A stretch of 64,000 nt of DNA from Lutraria lutraria (lineage: Eukaryota > Mollusca > Bivalvia > Venerida > Mactridae), in NCBI GenBank assembly GCA_964023205.1, contig OZ026843.1:12443093-12507092 (forward strand), written 5' to 3'. Below the pieces are notes generated by a model. That model was not told where the DNA came from and ran no database searches. It saw only the letters and a list, made by a program, of their open reading frames with translations. Position numbers and translations under genes: made by a program. This document shows positions 45,401 through 56,545 of this stretch, one piece after another (the stretch's first letter is position 1; each line of letters opens with the position of its first letter).

Positions 45401-48400
45401 TTTTGTTTGTTTCCGGTAAGAACAATCTTTAAAAAGGCGGACTAAATTGATGAATATTCATTTACAACTTCAAAACATTATTTTCAATAGACCACTACTG
45501 TGACCACACTCGAAAGACAGAAACTCTAGAACCGATCTACTTACCAATAATAGATAAAATTTCAGAAGGAAATACAGACTCCGCCTTCCAGGGCGTGTTG
45601 AGATACTTACCAATCATAGAGAAGAGATCCGAATGGTAAACGGACTCCGCCTTGCTGTGGCCTTGTGCTTTGGGATTGTACAACATCCGCGAAACAGCCA
45701 GTCCAAAGTACGCACCAAATGCATGAATATACATAGACTCCCCGACATCGACAGCCTGTAATATAGTACATTGTAGTATATACCACATTTGAATTTTATT
45801 ATAATAACGCAAGAAAATTAGCATTCGTGAAATTTCGGTAGTTTTCGTATCCTGCAGTGTATCATAAATGCTAAGAGAATGTTTGCATGATGACTTTGTC
45901 GATTGTGCCATATAAAAACAAAAAGCTCCATACATAAAATAATTATGAAGTGTCTGCGTGTTTTATGTATACATGTATGTGTACACTCCAAACAATTCTA
46001 ATGCAATTAAGATACGATGTCTTTAATCAAACATACACCATGCGTAGCCCACTTGGGTTCAAACTCATGAACCCAAGGCCCGCAACAATGACGTATAAAT
46101 TGAGCTAAGAAGTAGTGGGCGCACGCCTATAAACGTTTTTGAGCGCACAATTAAATATTTTAATCGTGGCCAGGGTATTAACTACGGAATGGATCGATTG
46201 CCAAGTGACAACGGGCTAAACTACTGAACGAAAGGTCGTGGGTTAAAAAATCGACCCGCATTTCAATATTTCAGGGACGCTTTTTCATTACTACTAAGTC
46301 AAATATTGTTTTTTTGTTAAAGGAAACGGGCGAGACGTGTATTGGTGCTTTGCTCGATTAAGAATCAGGAAAAACTATTAGAACTAAGAGAAGGGACATA
46401 AATGTCCAGTTCTCCCGTCTTATCTCCCCTCTCTCTGCCTTGTCTTATCTCCCCTTTCTCTGCCTTGTCTTACCTCCCCTTTCTCTGCCTTGTCTTATCT
46501 CCCCTTTCTCTCTGGGGCGACCGTGAAATGAACATAGCTGTCGAATTAGCCGTTAAACAACAGATAAAAAGATAAACAAGTGTTGACTACGGTAATTTTC
46601 ATTCAAGTCCACTAAACCATTTGATGACCGAAAACTTATCTTTTTTTAGAGTTTACAATCAGTTCCCGTTTTATCAATCATCGTGTTTGATTGATTGTCA
46701 AAATCTGTTTGTAATTCAATATAGTTCTTGAAAGCAATGTTTGTCAAAAGGGTTTAGTTGTTGGAATGACACAAAGAAGTAGAGTATTGAACAAAGAGTA
46801 AAAAATATAGATAAATCAATCAAAAGAGGCGTATGCTTTTCTTTGTTCGACCTTTTGAAAATACATCTGGCGTGGCGCCTGTCGGACAATCGTAATTACG
46901 ATTAAAAGGTCAATACAAATGTATTTAAATGGCCCAAATACTGATCAATATACATAATTGGATATATATATATGAAGTTTACTAATATTTTGTTTGTTTG
47001 TTTGGGTTTTACGCCCCTTTATCATATGAGTCGAAAAGTTCACCTAACCATCATTCCTGGGAAGAACCAGTACTAGACTCCATCCTCCTTAAGCAACTAC
47101 CTACTTTCTCACATAAAAAGACACGGTCAGTAGCTGGGCTCGAGCCCATGACCCTCTATCAGTGAGAGGTTGCAGTGATTTAAAATTAGCGACCTTAACC
47201 GTTCGACCACGGAGGCGGGTCCTTACTAATATTGTCATCTAATGAAATATTATGCATTAAAAACATTATAATACAACATAGAGTATGCGTACTGGGTTAC
47301 ACTTATGTATGGCTGATGATCTTATTGGAACCATGCGATTACATCCCCCTTCGTTATTGGCTCTCTGTATTTGGAAGTGAAGATAAAGAACGGTAACCCT
47401 GCATAACCGTTTATTGTGATTATAGCATAACATACAATGCGCGATTGAAGTACAGATATATATCTAAAGTACAGTGCAACCTCTCCAAAGCAACACGCTT
47501 TGGGAGTAGCTGAGTTAAGTTGTTGTTGAGAGGTTGTTGCTCTACAGAGGTTAAATTGATAGTTAAATCATGCAGTGGGAAAATCATGCTGTTGTTGAAG
47601 GGAGGTCGTTGCACAAGAGAGGGCCGCTCTGGAGAGGTTGTACTGTACTTTGAAAAAATCTTACATGGAGTTTTTCATGACATATGTATCCATTGACTTG
47701 AGCAACAATGACTTCAATCATTCCCATGATCAGCAATTGAAGTGGACTGGTTCTACCCAGAACGGCACCAAATGATATCAGAACGGTTGCTGTTGCAAAA
47801 TCAGCGGTAACCATTCTGTAATAGAAACCGGAAGTCATTGAAATGCAAATGTCTGAACATGAAATAGCAATATCTAGTCTTGGTAAGTTTTACAAAACTG
47901 GTAACCACGTTTCATTGTTTATTCGAATTTTTAAAAACTAAGTCATTTATAATTTGTGATACGTACTTCCATACTAAAGGAATTATGAGAAATGTTTATA
48001 TAAATACACACAACTGTGATGATAATCCTCGGACATCAAATAAAACCAATTATACCATTAAACTCCATTTCAGTCAATTCTTTAACTAAATCAAGTAAAT
48101 TGTGGTGAATAATATGAATTCTGGATATAGTGTAAACGATGGTCTTTGACGATGAAATATACATTACATTGTAGTTTATCAAAATGGTCAACAAGGCGAA
48201 TTAAAAAAGACCAATTTTGGTATGGTACCCAGAACTAGATATTTTGAAGTATTTGTTCGGGTGCCAAAGACTTTGTCATTAAGTACTATGTCCTACTGTA
48301 TCACACATATGGATGACTTACTCATCTAATCTCACTTGGAACTTATTTCCTTCGAAAATACCCTCGTATATACACCCTCTGACCAGCATTGCCCATTGTA

Positions 48401-51400
48401 TGAGTAACGAGGCCAGGTACATGTTTAAACTGACCGATGAATACCCATAACTTTTCAAGAAAGTCATCAAAAATCCAAACCCGGCGAATATCATCACATG
48501 TACATCTTGGAAGGCTGAAAATACAAAAGGATAAGATAATCTTTCAGATTTAATTCATCCTGTCTTGCAATTTGTGGAAGTACCTGCGTAATACATTCTT
48601 ATGGTTCGTCCCAATTATTTGTATAGCCATTTTAATGTGAATAGCAACTCTGGTGGCCGGTCTTATCAGTTAAAAACACCGGGGTACCATTTAATTTGAC
48701 ACGGACGTATACGTAAGGATAATGGCAATGCTTTATATTGTATACATGTATATAACATAACAAAACATGTTTTGTTGTTTGCAGTATAGACCGAGCACGT
48801 TGTTTGCAGTATAGACTGAGCACAGACATCTGATTGTAGAGTACAGTTGCATGTTACTTTGTGGCATTATTAAAGGGGCATGCCCTGGAACTGAAGCGTC
48901 TCAAATAACAATCAAATTGGTATCATTTTAATGCCTAAATCAATTAATGAAAGCCCTGTAAAATATTTACAAAACATCCCGCTAGTTTACTCAAAATACA
49001 CATTTCAAGATTTACAAAACCTGCCGATTTCGACCTCAGAAATTATTCGTCATTTTCACAACTCGACCCTTTCGGTATCTGTCAAAACCGAAAATATCAC
49101 GGAAAAAATGTCAACAAACTGAAATGGTAAGTATTTCTCATGTTATGTTCACTTGAAAGGCAGCGCACATGCTCAGTTAAACTCTCAGACGTATCGGAAA
49201 TATCGTTGTCGTCAATAAAAGGCTGTAAGCCTTTTATTCAAACCGACATACAAATACCGACGCGCGCGTTACATGGTCATTTTTGAGCGGACATTCTTCT
49301 TTGACTTTTCGGTAATAATTGGTTTTACAAGTGACAAACGCATTTTTGGTGTACGAAAAAAAAGACTCAACAGTTCCTGGGCATGCCCCTTTAACTACTC
49401 TCACAAGTCACCAATAATATAAACAGAATGTACTGAAGTTTGTACAACTCTTATTGTACATATGGAAACAAGAAAAGGCAAAAGAGGGTTAAGAAAAAAA
49501 GAAAGGGGGAGGCAAGAAAATGCAAAAAGGGCAAGGAAAGATGAGAAGAGGAGACAGAGTGCAAGGGAAGGCAAGGAAAAAGCGGTTCTAAAAGGAAGAG
49601 TAGTCGGGTTTGAAAATATTCATAAAGCGGAGTATGTTGCACTTGCAAATTTAACGCTATACACAGTACAAAGTCCCAATGATGTAGCAAAACATATTTA
49701 GCCTTGTAAGTATACTATATCATAACAGTAGTGTTTACCATTTGAACGGATCTTTAAAAGGTAGATACTTTGGAAATAATTTACACTCAATAAACTACAA
49801 TGTATTGCATAATGATGCGCTCGGGAAGCATTAATATCAGATGATATACCGATACTGGAAGACGTAAACAAGTTGTAAAATACTGGGATACCACTTAATT
49901 AGTTATTGTTTGTAGTACATTTGTATTTAATTAATTATTAGATACAACCGAAAATAGGTTAATATATTAACTACAATGTATGTATCTCAATGCGCTTATT
50001 TTACTATTCGGTAATGTTTGAACAACCCTTGAGGAATAAAGGGTCGACCAAAAAAACACCTTAACGAACCAATTTGTTAGACGTAAAAAAATAGATTTGC
50101 CAGATGATAGTGCCATTTTTTGCTTTAATCCCACTTAAAGGGGATGCTGTTCAAAGTTTCGGTAACAACCTAACAACACTAATGAGAAAAAATACCCATT
50201 GTACAAACAAGAACTTTTGGTGTCGCATTTGACAACGCATCCCTGTGGTGCCCCTGTGATCAGACGCTTTACCGCAAGACTGCTTTCTCTCCTCATCTTG
50301 TAAATAATCCCTTGTCAAGATAAAATTTGGTTTATTTTCATTAATGGTAAAAAGGGGTAAAACGTGATATAATATTTCGCTCTGTTGTCGTTGTACCAAA
50401 CAATATCTCAATATAATGACAATGTGAAGGTACCGGATGACCGAATTTATTCAGTACATTTAACATTTATACCCTGACACTCTTAAATTAGGTGCCCGTA
50501 TGTTCCGATATTAAGAAAATTTGACACCGAATAATAAAAGCGAAACTCAGGTTAACGACTTATACAAAACTGCTATTTTACTTTTTATATTTCTTTGCAA
50601 TATATATTCGATGCCTTTATATAAGCGCTTTATTATTATTATCAAAGACCTATACATACATAGATAAGCAACTAGTCTAAATCTCGCAAAGTCACGCGGC
50701 AGATTGACAAAATCTCGCAAAATCACGTTTGCTTATTGCTCATTTTCTATTGAAGATTTATTAAAGTAAATTATATCTTCCAATAGAGCAAGACATTCCC
50801 TACAAACTGATACCAAGTTGATAAAAATCGGAGCACAAAAAAAAAAGTTTTATGCAAAATAGAAAGGCCCCTGCATGAACCTTATATCGTACATTTTGTC
50901 ATTTTTCTACTATACTGGTTGAATGTAAGTAATAATTTCAAAGAAATTTCTTAACAAATCATATTGAAAATATTTTCTTGCATCAGAAAAAAGAGTACTT
51001 AATGACATGGTTGAAAATTCATTAATGAGATTTGCACAAATTTTAAGTAGTTTGCAAAATTCAAAGATCTGCTGCATGCAAAAATAGCATTTTCTACAGG
51101 CGCTTACAGGAGTTTCGTATCTATGTATGTATAGGTCTTTGTTATTATTATACCATGCGTCTGTTCTAGATACTTTTTTATGCAAATATAAAGTGTACCA
51201 ATATCAGATTTCGAGCAGTTTAATTGGAGTAAGACAGATGCGGTGTTTGTTCCTGCTCATAAAAAGGGTAGGTATGTTGGGGATCTTTTATTGTCCTTGG
51301 AAGTGTGCAGCTAGAAAGGTTAAAAAGAAATAAAGTAGATTTATCATTCGACGAGCCTAATAAAAAGTCTAGGATGGCGGGGGAAATTAGGACAAGTCGG

Positions 51401-54400
51401 GTAACCACCAAATACAAACATTTATTTATTTCTTATGTAATTCAGAATGTGAAATTTAATCACGCTGATAAATGCGAGCCTTGAATGTTGAAATAACACC
51501 CTTCGTGATCTATGTTAACGTTATGTAACGTACATTAGAAGAAAGGGTTCATGGTAGTTTTCTTACATGTCTTTTTCCTAACATGAATAAAATATGGCTG
51601 ACTCTTAACCACAGGGTCGTTGGAACCGGGGGGGGGGGGGGGGGCTAGGCGAGGCTTAGCTCACCAAATATCGGATATAATGGTAAATGTAATTAAAAGG
51701 GGATTTAACTAATGCTACCCCCTCCCGTTTCAGACAAAATCTTAAATTAGCCCCTCCCAATCTGAAATTCCTTCCTACTGGCCTGAACCAGGATAGAAAA
51801 GTGCTGTAGACAAACGTGTGCATAATTAGAGAGTTTGTATACATTACTAATCACAGTAGTCATGTGTTCAACCATAAACGTAAGCGTAATAGAAAGATCT
51901 ATCAAAATGACACCGAAATATGCACGCTGCATGCATGTGCCACTGAATTTAAATATATTTAAAGATTAACATGTACATGTAGTTATCTTACAAAGTGTGT
52001 CAATGCAAAGGAAAGTATGCACTAATTCAAACATACAGAGACCTGGTACTCCCTCTTTTCTGATTTGGTACTTTATAGACAAAAAGCGATCAAAATCAAG
52101 TCAAGATCAGCTAAACTTCGAAAGTATGGTTTACTGGACGGGTTACATATATATTTATCTGCACTCTCGAGTGTTTGTGCAAAATCCTGGACGTAGACTG
52201 TTGAAAACATGAAACCTGATAGATTAATACACTATATCATGTATCGTTCATCAAAAAGGATAGATAATTATTATGCTCAAAATAACATTATCATTAAGCA
52301 AGTTTATTGTATAAGTATTTTAGACTGGTTCTGGCACATTTCGTTTTAATACCAACCAGTCCAGAGTTCATGAACTTTACTTAATACATGTACATGAATT
52401 AGTGTATTAAGGATATCTAAATCCGAAAATTATTATCTGAGAATGGGGCGGGCGAATTTTTGAAATGTGTATAATCGTTATAGATTTCCATGCAAGAAAA
52501 TGATTTACCGTGAGACTTTCAAAAAACGATGACATATAATATTAATAAATTAATATATTTTTTCTATTTTTAACAAGGGCGACAACTCTTACAAAAGTTT
52601 TAAAGTGTGACGTAAAATAAACGTCAAAAGAAATAATGATGCTTTAGAAGTACTATTCTTTATAATATTCATATTTGTGTGTAGAATTGAACAGATAAGT
52701 CCGATAAGTACAGCATTAGGACCCGAATATCATAATTAGTTACATCATTCTGTTCTAATATAGTAAAGTCGATCAACTAAATCCTTGATACAGTCTGGAT
52801 TACCTGCCCCTGACACTACACAATAAGACGGCATCCCAATTATTAAGCCACCTTTCGATATATACAAATGTATATTGCTTTGCACAAACCTTGTCCTGGC
52901 CCCGAGGTTATAAAACTAGAGTTCAGTCTCCGAGCTCAAATCTCATATTTTGTCTTCTAATGTTTCTAAGTTAATTATGATTAGACAATTATAATATTAT
53001 GTATACATTAGTCTGACGTCATAATTGGTCTGTATATGTATCTAAACATTAATCAGCTCTATTTTTTTAACCATGATACTTTGAGAATGAATTGAGCTCT
53101 GAGCTTGGAGACCGAACTCAAGTTTGTTAACCTCGGGGTCTGGCAATAACTAGAGAACTATTTGGCCTAAGCTCCTCAGATTTGGCTGGAAGGTTGATTA
53201 TCACATGTAGATGAGCCCTATTGATTTTGAGGTCAGAAGGTCAAAGTTTAAGGTCTTTTTACTATCCAGTTGACCATTAGGGTGCATTCGCATTTCACAA
53301 ACACTTCTTCTTTAATTATTGTTTCAACATCCGAAAGGTATAAGGGTCCGAATATAAATTTGAGTTTTCTGGTCCCGAAGTTATTATAATTGTTCTCCGA
53401 GCTGAATTCACAATTTCCATTTATTATGATTGAAAAAAGGAGTAGAATAAAGTTTAGTTACATCTGAGACTGGAATTTGTTTATATGTAGCTCTGAATTT
53501 ATGTATGTATTCGTTCTCTTTGAAAGTTTTGGGTATTTTCAAAACCATAGTTGGGCTAAATCCGTCGGACCGGAGATTAAGCAAGCATTGCCTTATCGAA
53601 ATAAAACAGAAATTTGACCTCACACAATAAAATGATCACGTCATGTCATATGTATATTTATTTTAAAGTAGCAAAAATCCCTTTGATTTCAATTAGAAAT
53701 AATCGGCCGGTGGTCACTTGATCCGCAAAGTTAAGCTTCACAGGTCAAGCTTACTCATTTACGAACTAACGAGATTTTGTATTTAAAGCAGATTGTTCGA
53801 CTTTGTAGCCTTATATTAACAGTACAATGCAACCTCTACAAAGCAACAACCTTTGGGACTAGTAAAATATGCTGTTATTGAGAGGTTGTTGCTCTAGAGA
53901 GGTTGAATTAATAGTTAAATCGTGCAGTGGGGAATAATCATGTTGTTGTTGAAGGGATGATGTTGCTCAAGAGAGGGTCGCTCTAGAGAGGTTGTACTAT
54001 ATAACACCGTTATAGCGCTGTCAAGTAGACCTGCACGATTATTTCACTTTGTCCGAGTTCACTATGGTGTGATCAACTGTATTCTAAAAATCACATTGAC
54101 ACAGAGTGCCTCTATTTATCATAACTGTTTGCCAACCCTTCTTGATATTGCTACGAGATTATTTTGAATATACATTGTAATTATAAACCATATTTAGGGT
54201 CCATCGTGGTGCACGTGGTTATGATCTTTGACTAGTAATCACCAGCCCCTTATTGCTGCGATTTTGAATCTCACACCAGGGTCAAAATGCATTTGTGAGG
54301 GAGCCGTCCAGCTAGCTTAATGATTTCTTTGGTTCTACCTACCAAGGTGTATGTGTGGGGTGTTCCTCCATCATAAAAGCTTGAAGTTACCAAATTGACC

Positions 54401-54943
54401 TCATTTTTTATTTCATTGGATTCGACATTATTTCAGTTATATCGTGGCGGGCAATTATCCTAACCAGCTTCCCCGGACTTCATTTAATCCTTGACCAGTA
54501 CTTACCACATTCTATCCGCAAGCTACTGCCATGCTACCCCATTTAATTCAGAGGTGGGGGGGATTTAACATAGGATGTAAAATATTCAATAAATTTTGTC
54601 ACGGACGGTGTGAGTCAGGCCTGGGGTTTGAACTCACAACCTCTTGATTAGTAAACAAACGCTTAACTGTTTGGGACTAGTCTAAACCAAAGCGAAAAAA
54701 GAAGAATAAAACCGTAATGCTTTTGTACTTACGGGGATACTTGCGTCCTACATAAGATGAAGTGTCCTCATTGCCTTCATCCAGAGCAGCTTCGTTTGTA
54801 TCATTGGTGTACATTGCATGATTGGGATCCGAGTATATAGGATGTGCTCGCCAGTCGTATTCCGTTAATGTTGCAAACAATATTATAAAAATAACTTGCA
54901 GAATGAACGAAACTGTCCCGAATTTAAATCGTATAGATCCCAT
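42293..54943 (-). CDS. RHCG: Rh-type ammonium transporter (RhBG/RhCG-like), complete, 9 exons, 479 aa
   Basis: This is an Rh glycoprotein, a trimeric plasma-membrane channel of the Amt/Mep/Rh superfamily that conducts ammonia. Exons on the minus strand are 54943-54733, 48514-48322, 47815-47665, 45755-45611, 45024-44861, 44658-44521, 43908-43775, 43034-42850 and 42411-42293; all junctions are GT-AG and phases close to 1440 bases. I see a hydrophobic first helix, an NDT glycosylation site at N47 in the first outer loop, pore D188 and H196 ([16 protein letters not shown]), YWPSFN, the signature [12 protein letters not shown], and H353 in HNLHGMPG. The spacing D188-H196 equals human RhCG D177-H185. 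The acidic cytosolic end ([13 protein letters not shown]) parallels vertebrate FEDAVYWEMPE. The start at MGSIRFKF was chosen because it aligns with the family N-terminus; an in-frame ATG lies 12 codons upstream. RhBG versus RhCG cannot be decided. Confidence 0.97.
42850..43034 (-). CDS. RHCG: Rh exon 8
   Basis: Acceptor CTATGTAG, donor GTAATC; 185 bases, phase 2 to 1. It codes [20 protein letters not shown], then [20 protein letters not shown] and the last helix. Confidence 0.95.
43494..43661. mobile_element. pogo-like MITE (copy B) in Rh intron 7
   Basis: It ends TTTGGAGAGGTTGCACTG and begins CTGTGCAACCTCTCATG; inside are AGGATTTTCCCACTGTAC and GAGCAACAACCTCTCAAG. Its orientation is opposite to copy A. 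Confidence 0.75.
43775..43908 (-). CDS. RHCG: Rh exon 7: second pore histidine
   Basis: Acceptor ATTATTAG, donor GTGAGT; 134 bases, ends in phase 2. It codes [21 protein letters not shown]353 is the histidine of the LHG motif. Confidence 0.95.
43919..44055. repeat. AAT/ATA microsatellite in Rh intron 6
   Basis: Imperfect AATAAT and ATAATA runs over about 130 bases, ending against a partial pogo-like MITE (44054-44095). Confidence 0.8.
44054..44095. mobile_element. pogo-like MITE fragment
   Basis: TTGTTGACGAAGGGAGACTG and TTGCTCAAGAGAGGACCGC match the inner right part of copies C and D. The terminal repeat is lost. Confidence 0.55.
44366..44489. repeat. 124 bp foldback element in Rh intron 6
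   Basis: Arms 44366-44428 and 44430-44489 pair with some mismatches (GTATTCA; CATCGTTGGATACC; ACTGACTTCACTCCGCTACA). The end lies 31 bases from the exon 6 boundary. A phrase GGAGCGGAGTCAGTGATCAC at 56475 is related. Confidence 0.85.
44521..44658 (-). CDS. RHCG: Rh exon 6: [12 protein letters not shown] signature
   Basis: Acceptor ATTTTCAG, donor GTAGGT; 138 bases, 46 codons. It codes [20 protein letters not shown], then [21 protein letters not shown] foldback repeat lies 31 bases past the donor. Confidence 0.96.
44861..45024 (-). CDS. RHCG: Rh exon 5
   Basis: Acceptor TGTTTCAG, donor GTAACA; 164 bases, phase 1 to 0. It codes [16 protein letters not shown], then [20 protein letters not shown], family-typical. 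Confidence 0.96.
45180..45240 (+). repeat. Family 'GTAGGAA' (copy 3, partial) in Rh intron 4
   Basis: GACCCGTAGGATGCAATTTC, a GGGGGG run, and GATTACCATTACAACCCC follow the order of the 10740 copy. Confidence 0.45.
45545..45610 (-). CDS. RHCG: Possible alternative 3' extension of Rh exon 4 (22 residues)
   Basis: Reading on past the first donor stays open for 66 bases to a second consensus donor (GTAAGT at 45544-45539). It would add [20 protein letters not shown] plus II before the shared glycine. The segment is a diverged tandem copy of the exon end ([15 protein letters not shown]). Use in mRNA is not shown by the sequence. Confidence 0.35.
45611..45755 (-). CDS. RHCG: Rh exon 4: pore aspartate and first pore histidine
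   Basis: Acceptor TATTACAG, donor GTAAGT; 145 bases, ends in phase 1. It codes [18 protein letters not shown] with D188 and H196, and ends [14 protein letters not shown] plus the first base of Gly. Its last part, including the donor, is duplicated downstream (45545). Confidence 0.95.
46414..46512 (+). repeat. Tandem array of a 25 bp pyrimidine-rich unit, about 4 copies
   Basis: TCTGCCTTGTCTTATCTCCC then CTTTC repeats at 46434, 46459 and 46484 with one base change, after a partial copy at 46414. It lies in Rh intron 3. Confidence 0.9.
46989..47222 (-). mobile_element. tRNA-derived SINE
   Basis: On the minus strand it begins with a polymerase III A-box-like TGGTCGAACGGTTAAGG and a B-box-like GGGCTCGAGCCC. 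It continues with a body containing CTGGTTCTTCCCAGG and ends GCGTAAAACCCAAACAAACA. This is the best preserved SINE in the window. Confidence 0.8.
47472..47645. mobile_element. pogo-like MITE (copy C), next to Rh exon 3
   Basis: Ends CAGTGCAACCTCTCC and GGAGAGGTTGTACTG are inverted, with TA on both sides. Inside are GTTGTTGAGAGGTTGTTGC and AGTGGGAAAATCATGCTG. It stops 19 bases from exon 3. Confidence 0.88.
47665..47815 (-). CDS. RHCG: Rh exon 3
   Basis: Acceptor TATTACAG, donor GTAAGA; 151 bases, ends in phase 0. It codes [20 protein letters not shown] and [20 protein letters not shown], which align with human INADFCVASVCVAFGAVLGK. A MITE ends about 20 bases beyond the donor. Confidence 0.95.
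48322..48514 (-). CDS. RHCG: Rh exon 2
   Basis: Acceptor ATTTTCAG, donor GTAAGT; 193 bases, phase 1 to 2. It codes [20 protein letters not shown], then [20 protein letters not shown], matching the second and third helices of the family. It is the only exon too short of a start codon to stand out alone. Confidence 0.94.
48870..49394. mobile_element. 525 bp TTAA-flanked inverted-repeat element
   Basis: TTAA lies at both ends, followed by AGGGGCATGCCC and, after one variable base, GGAACTG in inverted orientation. TTAA target use is typical of piggyBac and Kolobok elements. A 63-codon frame inside (48931-49122) is not recognised. It lies in Rh intron 1. Confidence 0.82.
51615..51790 (-). repeat. 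Family 'GTAGGAA' (copy 4) in Rh intron 1
   Basis: On the minus strand it reads GGCCAGTAGGAAGGAATTTC, then AGATTTTGTCTGA and a G-rich end; the last part includes a run of about 16 G on the + strand near 51630. Confidence 0.6.
52895..53143. mobile_element. Inverted-repeat MITE, family 'CCGAGGTTATAAAAC' (copy 5)
   Basis: Best preserved copy: CCCCGAGGTTATAAAACTAG with CTCCGAGCTCAAATCTCA on the left; GAGCTCTGAGCTTGGAGACC and AACTCAAG with AACCTCGGGG on the right. A further decayed end lies at 53371-53410. Confidence 0.8.
53820..54000. mobile_element. pogo-like MITE (copy D) in Rh intron 1
   Basis: CAGTACAATGCAACCTCTAC at the left, CTCTAGAGAGGTTGTACTAT at the right, and the same interior order as copy C. 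Confidence 0.82.
54190..54370 (+). mobile_element. tRNA-like SINE
   Basis: GTGGTTATGATCTTTGACTA resembles an A-box region and GATTTTGAATCTCACA a decayed B box; GTGAGGGAGCCGTCCAGC follows, then GGTTCTACCTACC. Identification rests on these motifs only. Confidence 0.5.
54590..54690 (-). mobile_element. tRNA-like SINE head
   Basis: On the minus strand CAGTTAAGCGTTTG and GAGGTTGTGAGTTCAAACCC give A-box and B-box likenesses with tRNA-like spacing. It overlaps the intron edge near exon 1. Confidence 0.5.
54733..54943 (-). CDS. RHCG: Rh exon 1: first helix and outer loop
   Basis: 70 codons plus one base, donor GTAAGT. It codes [20 protein letters not shown], a membrane helix, then an acidic outer loop with sequon NDT, ending GRKYP. 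Confidence 0.93.
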
Positions 54944-54979
54944 GTTTGAACAGATGACACGTAAGTCCGAATAGATCAA

Positions 54980-55180
54980 GCCGTAATAGAACTAAATGTT
55001 ACCAAAGCTTGCCCTGATCCGATTTTAGTTGGAACTAAATAATAACAAATTTAGGGCGCAGTAAACGATACACGGCTTCGACGAAAGCGCCAAGGTGTGT
55101 CGGGGGTGTTTCCGAATCAACCAATCGCATTACAGTATTCAGATTGTCCCTCGATCCGTAAGAAAAGAATAAAAACGCAT
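54980..55180 (-). promoter_or_regulatory. Possible promoter region of the Rh gene
   Basis: The 200 bases upstream of the start are richer in CpG than their surroundings and include a CCAAT box (55121-55125 on the + strand, so inverted relative to the gene). No TATA box is convincing. Position alone supports this. Confidence 0.25.
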
Positions 55181-56379
55181 ATTTATGTATTCAAATAGCT
55201 ACCCATGTTTTAAATTTTCAAAGGCGACTTCATCGAGATAGCTATATTTATACAACAAATGTTTTGAAACACAATACAATACATAAGTATATATCCAGCT
55301 ACTGTATAATAAAGGAACATGACCGAATAAAGTTGTAAGTCCAATTCATATTTCGAGTTTAAGCTGATTTAACAATATTTTCAATCATTTTTGAAATACT
55401 GATCGGAAAATACACAGAAGATTCTCATTGGCTGGAACTCGGTAAATAGGAAAACCTAGAAAACTAGAACATGTTCTCCGGTCCCAATTGTTTTGGTTTA
55501 GATAGATAGATAAGTTTATTAATTCCTGTGCATTTACAAATACATGATGACATTATAATTACATGTATCAAGTATAAACAGAGTGTGACATGTTTTATAT
55601 AGTTCGACTCTACATGGCTAGAACCACATAAACTCGAACCTGTCACTCACACGTCTTAGTCGAACAATATATTTTCATGACTTCAGAATACATGGAATAA
55701 TAGGCCTGTACAATTCGCTAGATATGACACGATGCGTGAAACTGACACACGTGTGAATATTTAACTTTATTTTCATAATTGTACATTGCTAATTATTATG
55801 TTCGTCAACGAATGTGTCTGTAATGATATTTAATGAGTGATTACTATATGATTACCTGTGAAATAAACATACAATAATGATTACGAAATTACAAGATTAA
55901 TAGCTTGTACACAAAATACATTTGATTAAACTATATTTTACAGTCCACAGTATACATAAAGCTTGATATATTAATTAGCAGTATTAAGTATGCAGCAAAA
56001 AAATAATTAATGATGATGTCTCATTGAATTATAAAATGCAAACATCTAATCATATTTGTTAAGAGCGATTGTACAACGTATACTATAATATATCTAATAA
56101 TGAATTAATTTTCGCTTTAAACGTTCGTACTTACCCGAATATAATATGACGTAACAGAGTGTTTACTTTTAAATAAATGTACGCGATGATGACATTTCAA
56201 TTACTGACCGTTTTGTGTTAACGCTCATCTATTTTATACAAGCACCTGTTAACTAAGAACTCACATGAACAAACAATTAGTGCCGACTGTACATAAGGGC
56301 CATAACTCACTCTTTAGTGACCTTTGCAGGGTAATGTTTTCTGAATGGTGACAGGAGTATCAACAGTTATGGCGACTTT

Positions 56380-56545
56380 CCAAGTCTTAGCGGCAGTGGT
56401 TAGAACACTCGACCTCCCGTAAGCTAGTTTGACATCTTCCTCACGTCTGGTTACGGTTTGAATTCGAACTCACAGCGGAGCGGAGTCAGTGATCACTTGT
56501 CAGAGACCACAACCACTCCACCATAGAGTCCTCGTTGGTTCAAAG
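56380..56545 (+). mobile_element. tRNA-like SINE, possibly two heads
   Basis: GCGGCAGTGGTTAGAACACT resembles an A box and GGTTTGAATTCGAACTC a B box; the following part includes CGGAGCGGAGTCAGTGATC and CAACCACTCCACC, like a reversed tRNA head. Confidence 0.45.

Larger units (their letters stand above)
48515..54732 (-). other. Rh intron 1 (6.2 kb)
   Basis: The longest intron of the gene, made largely of inserted elements listed separately. No additional exon is seen. A low-complexity purine stretch (49462-49590) explains the basic reading frame there. Confidence 0.8.

Noticed and set aside
49451..49701. Highly basic + strand frame and its reverse partner
   Set aside because: Purine-rich low-complexity DNA in an intron explains both frames.
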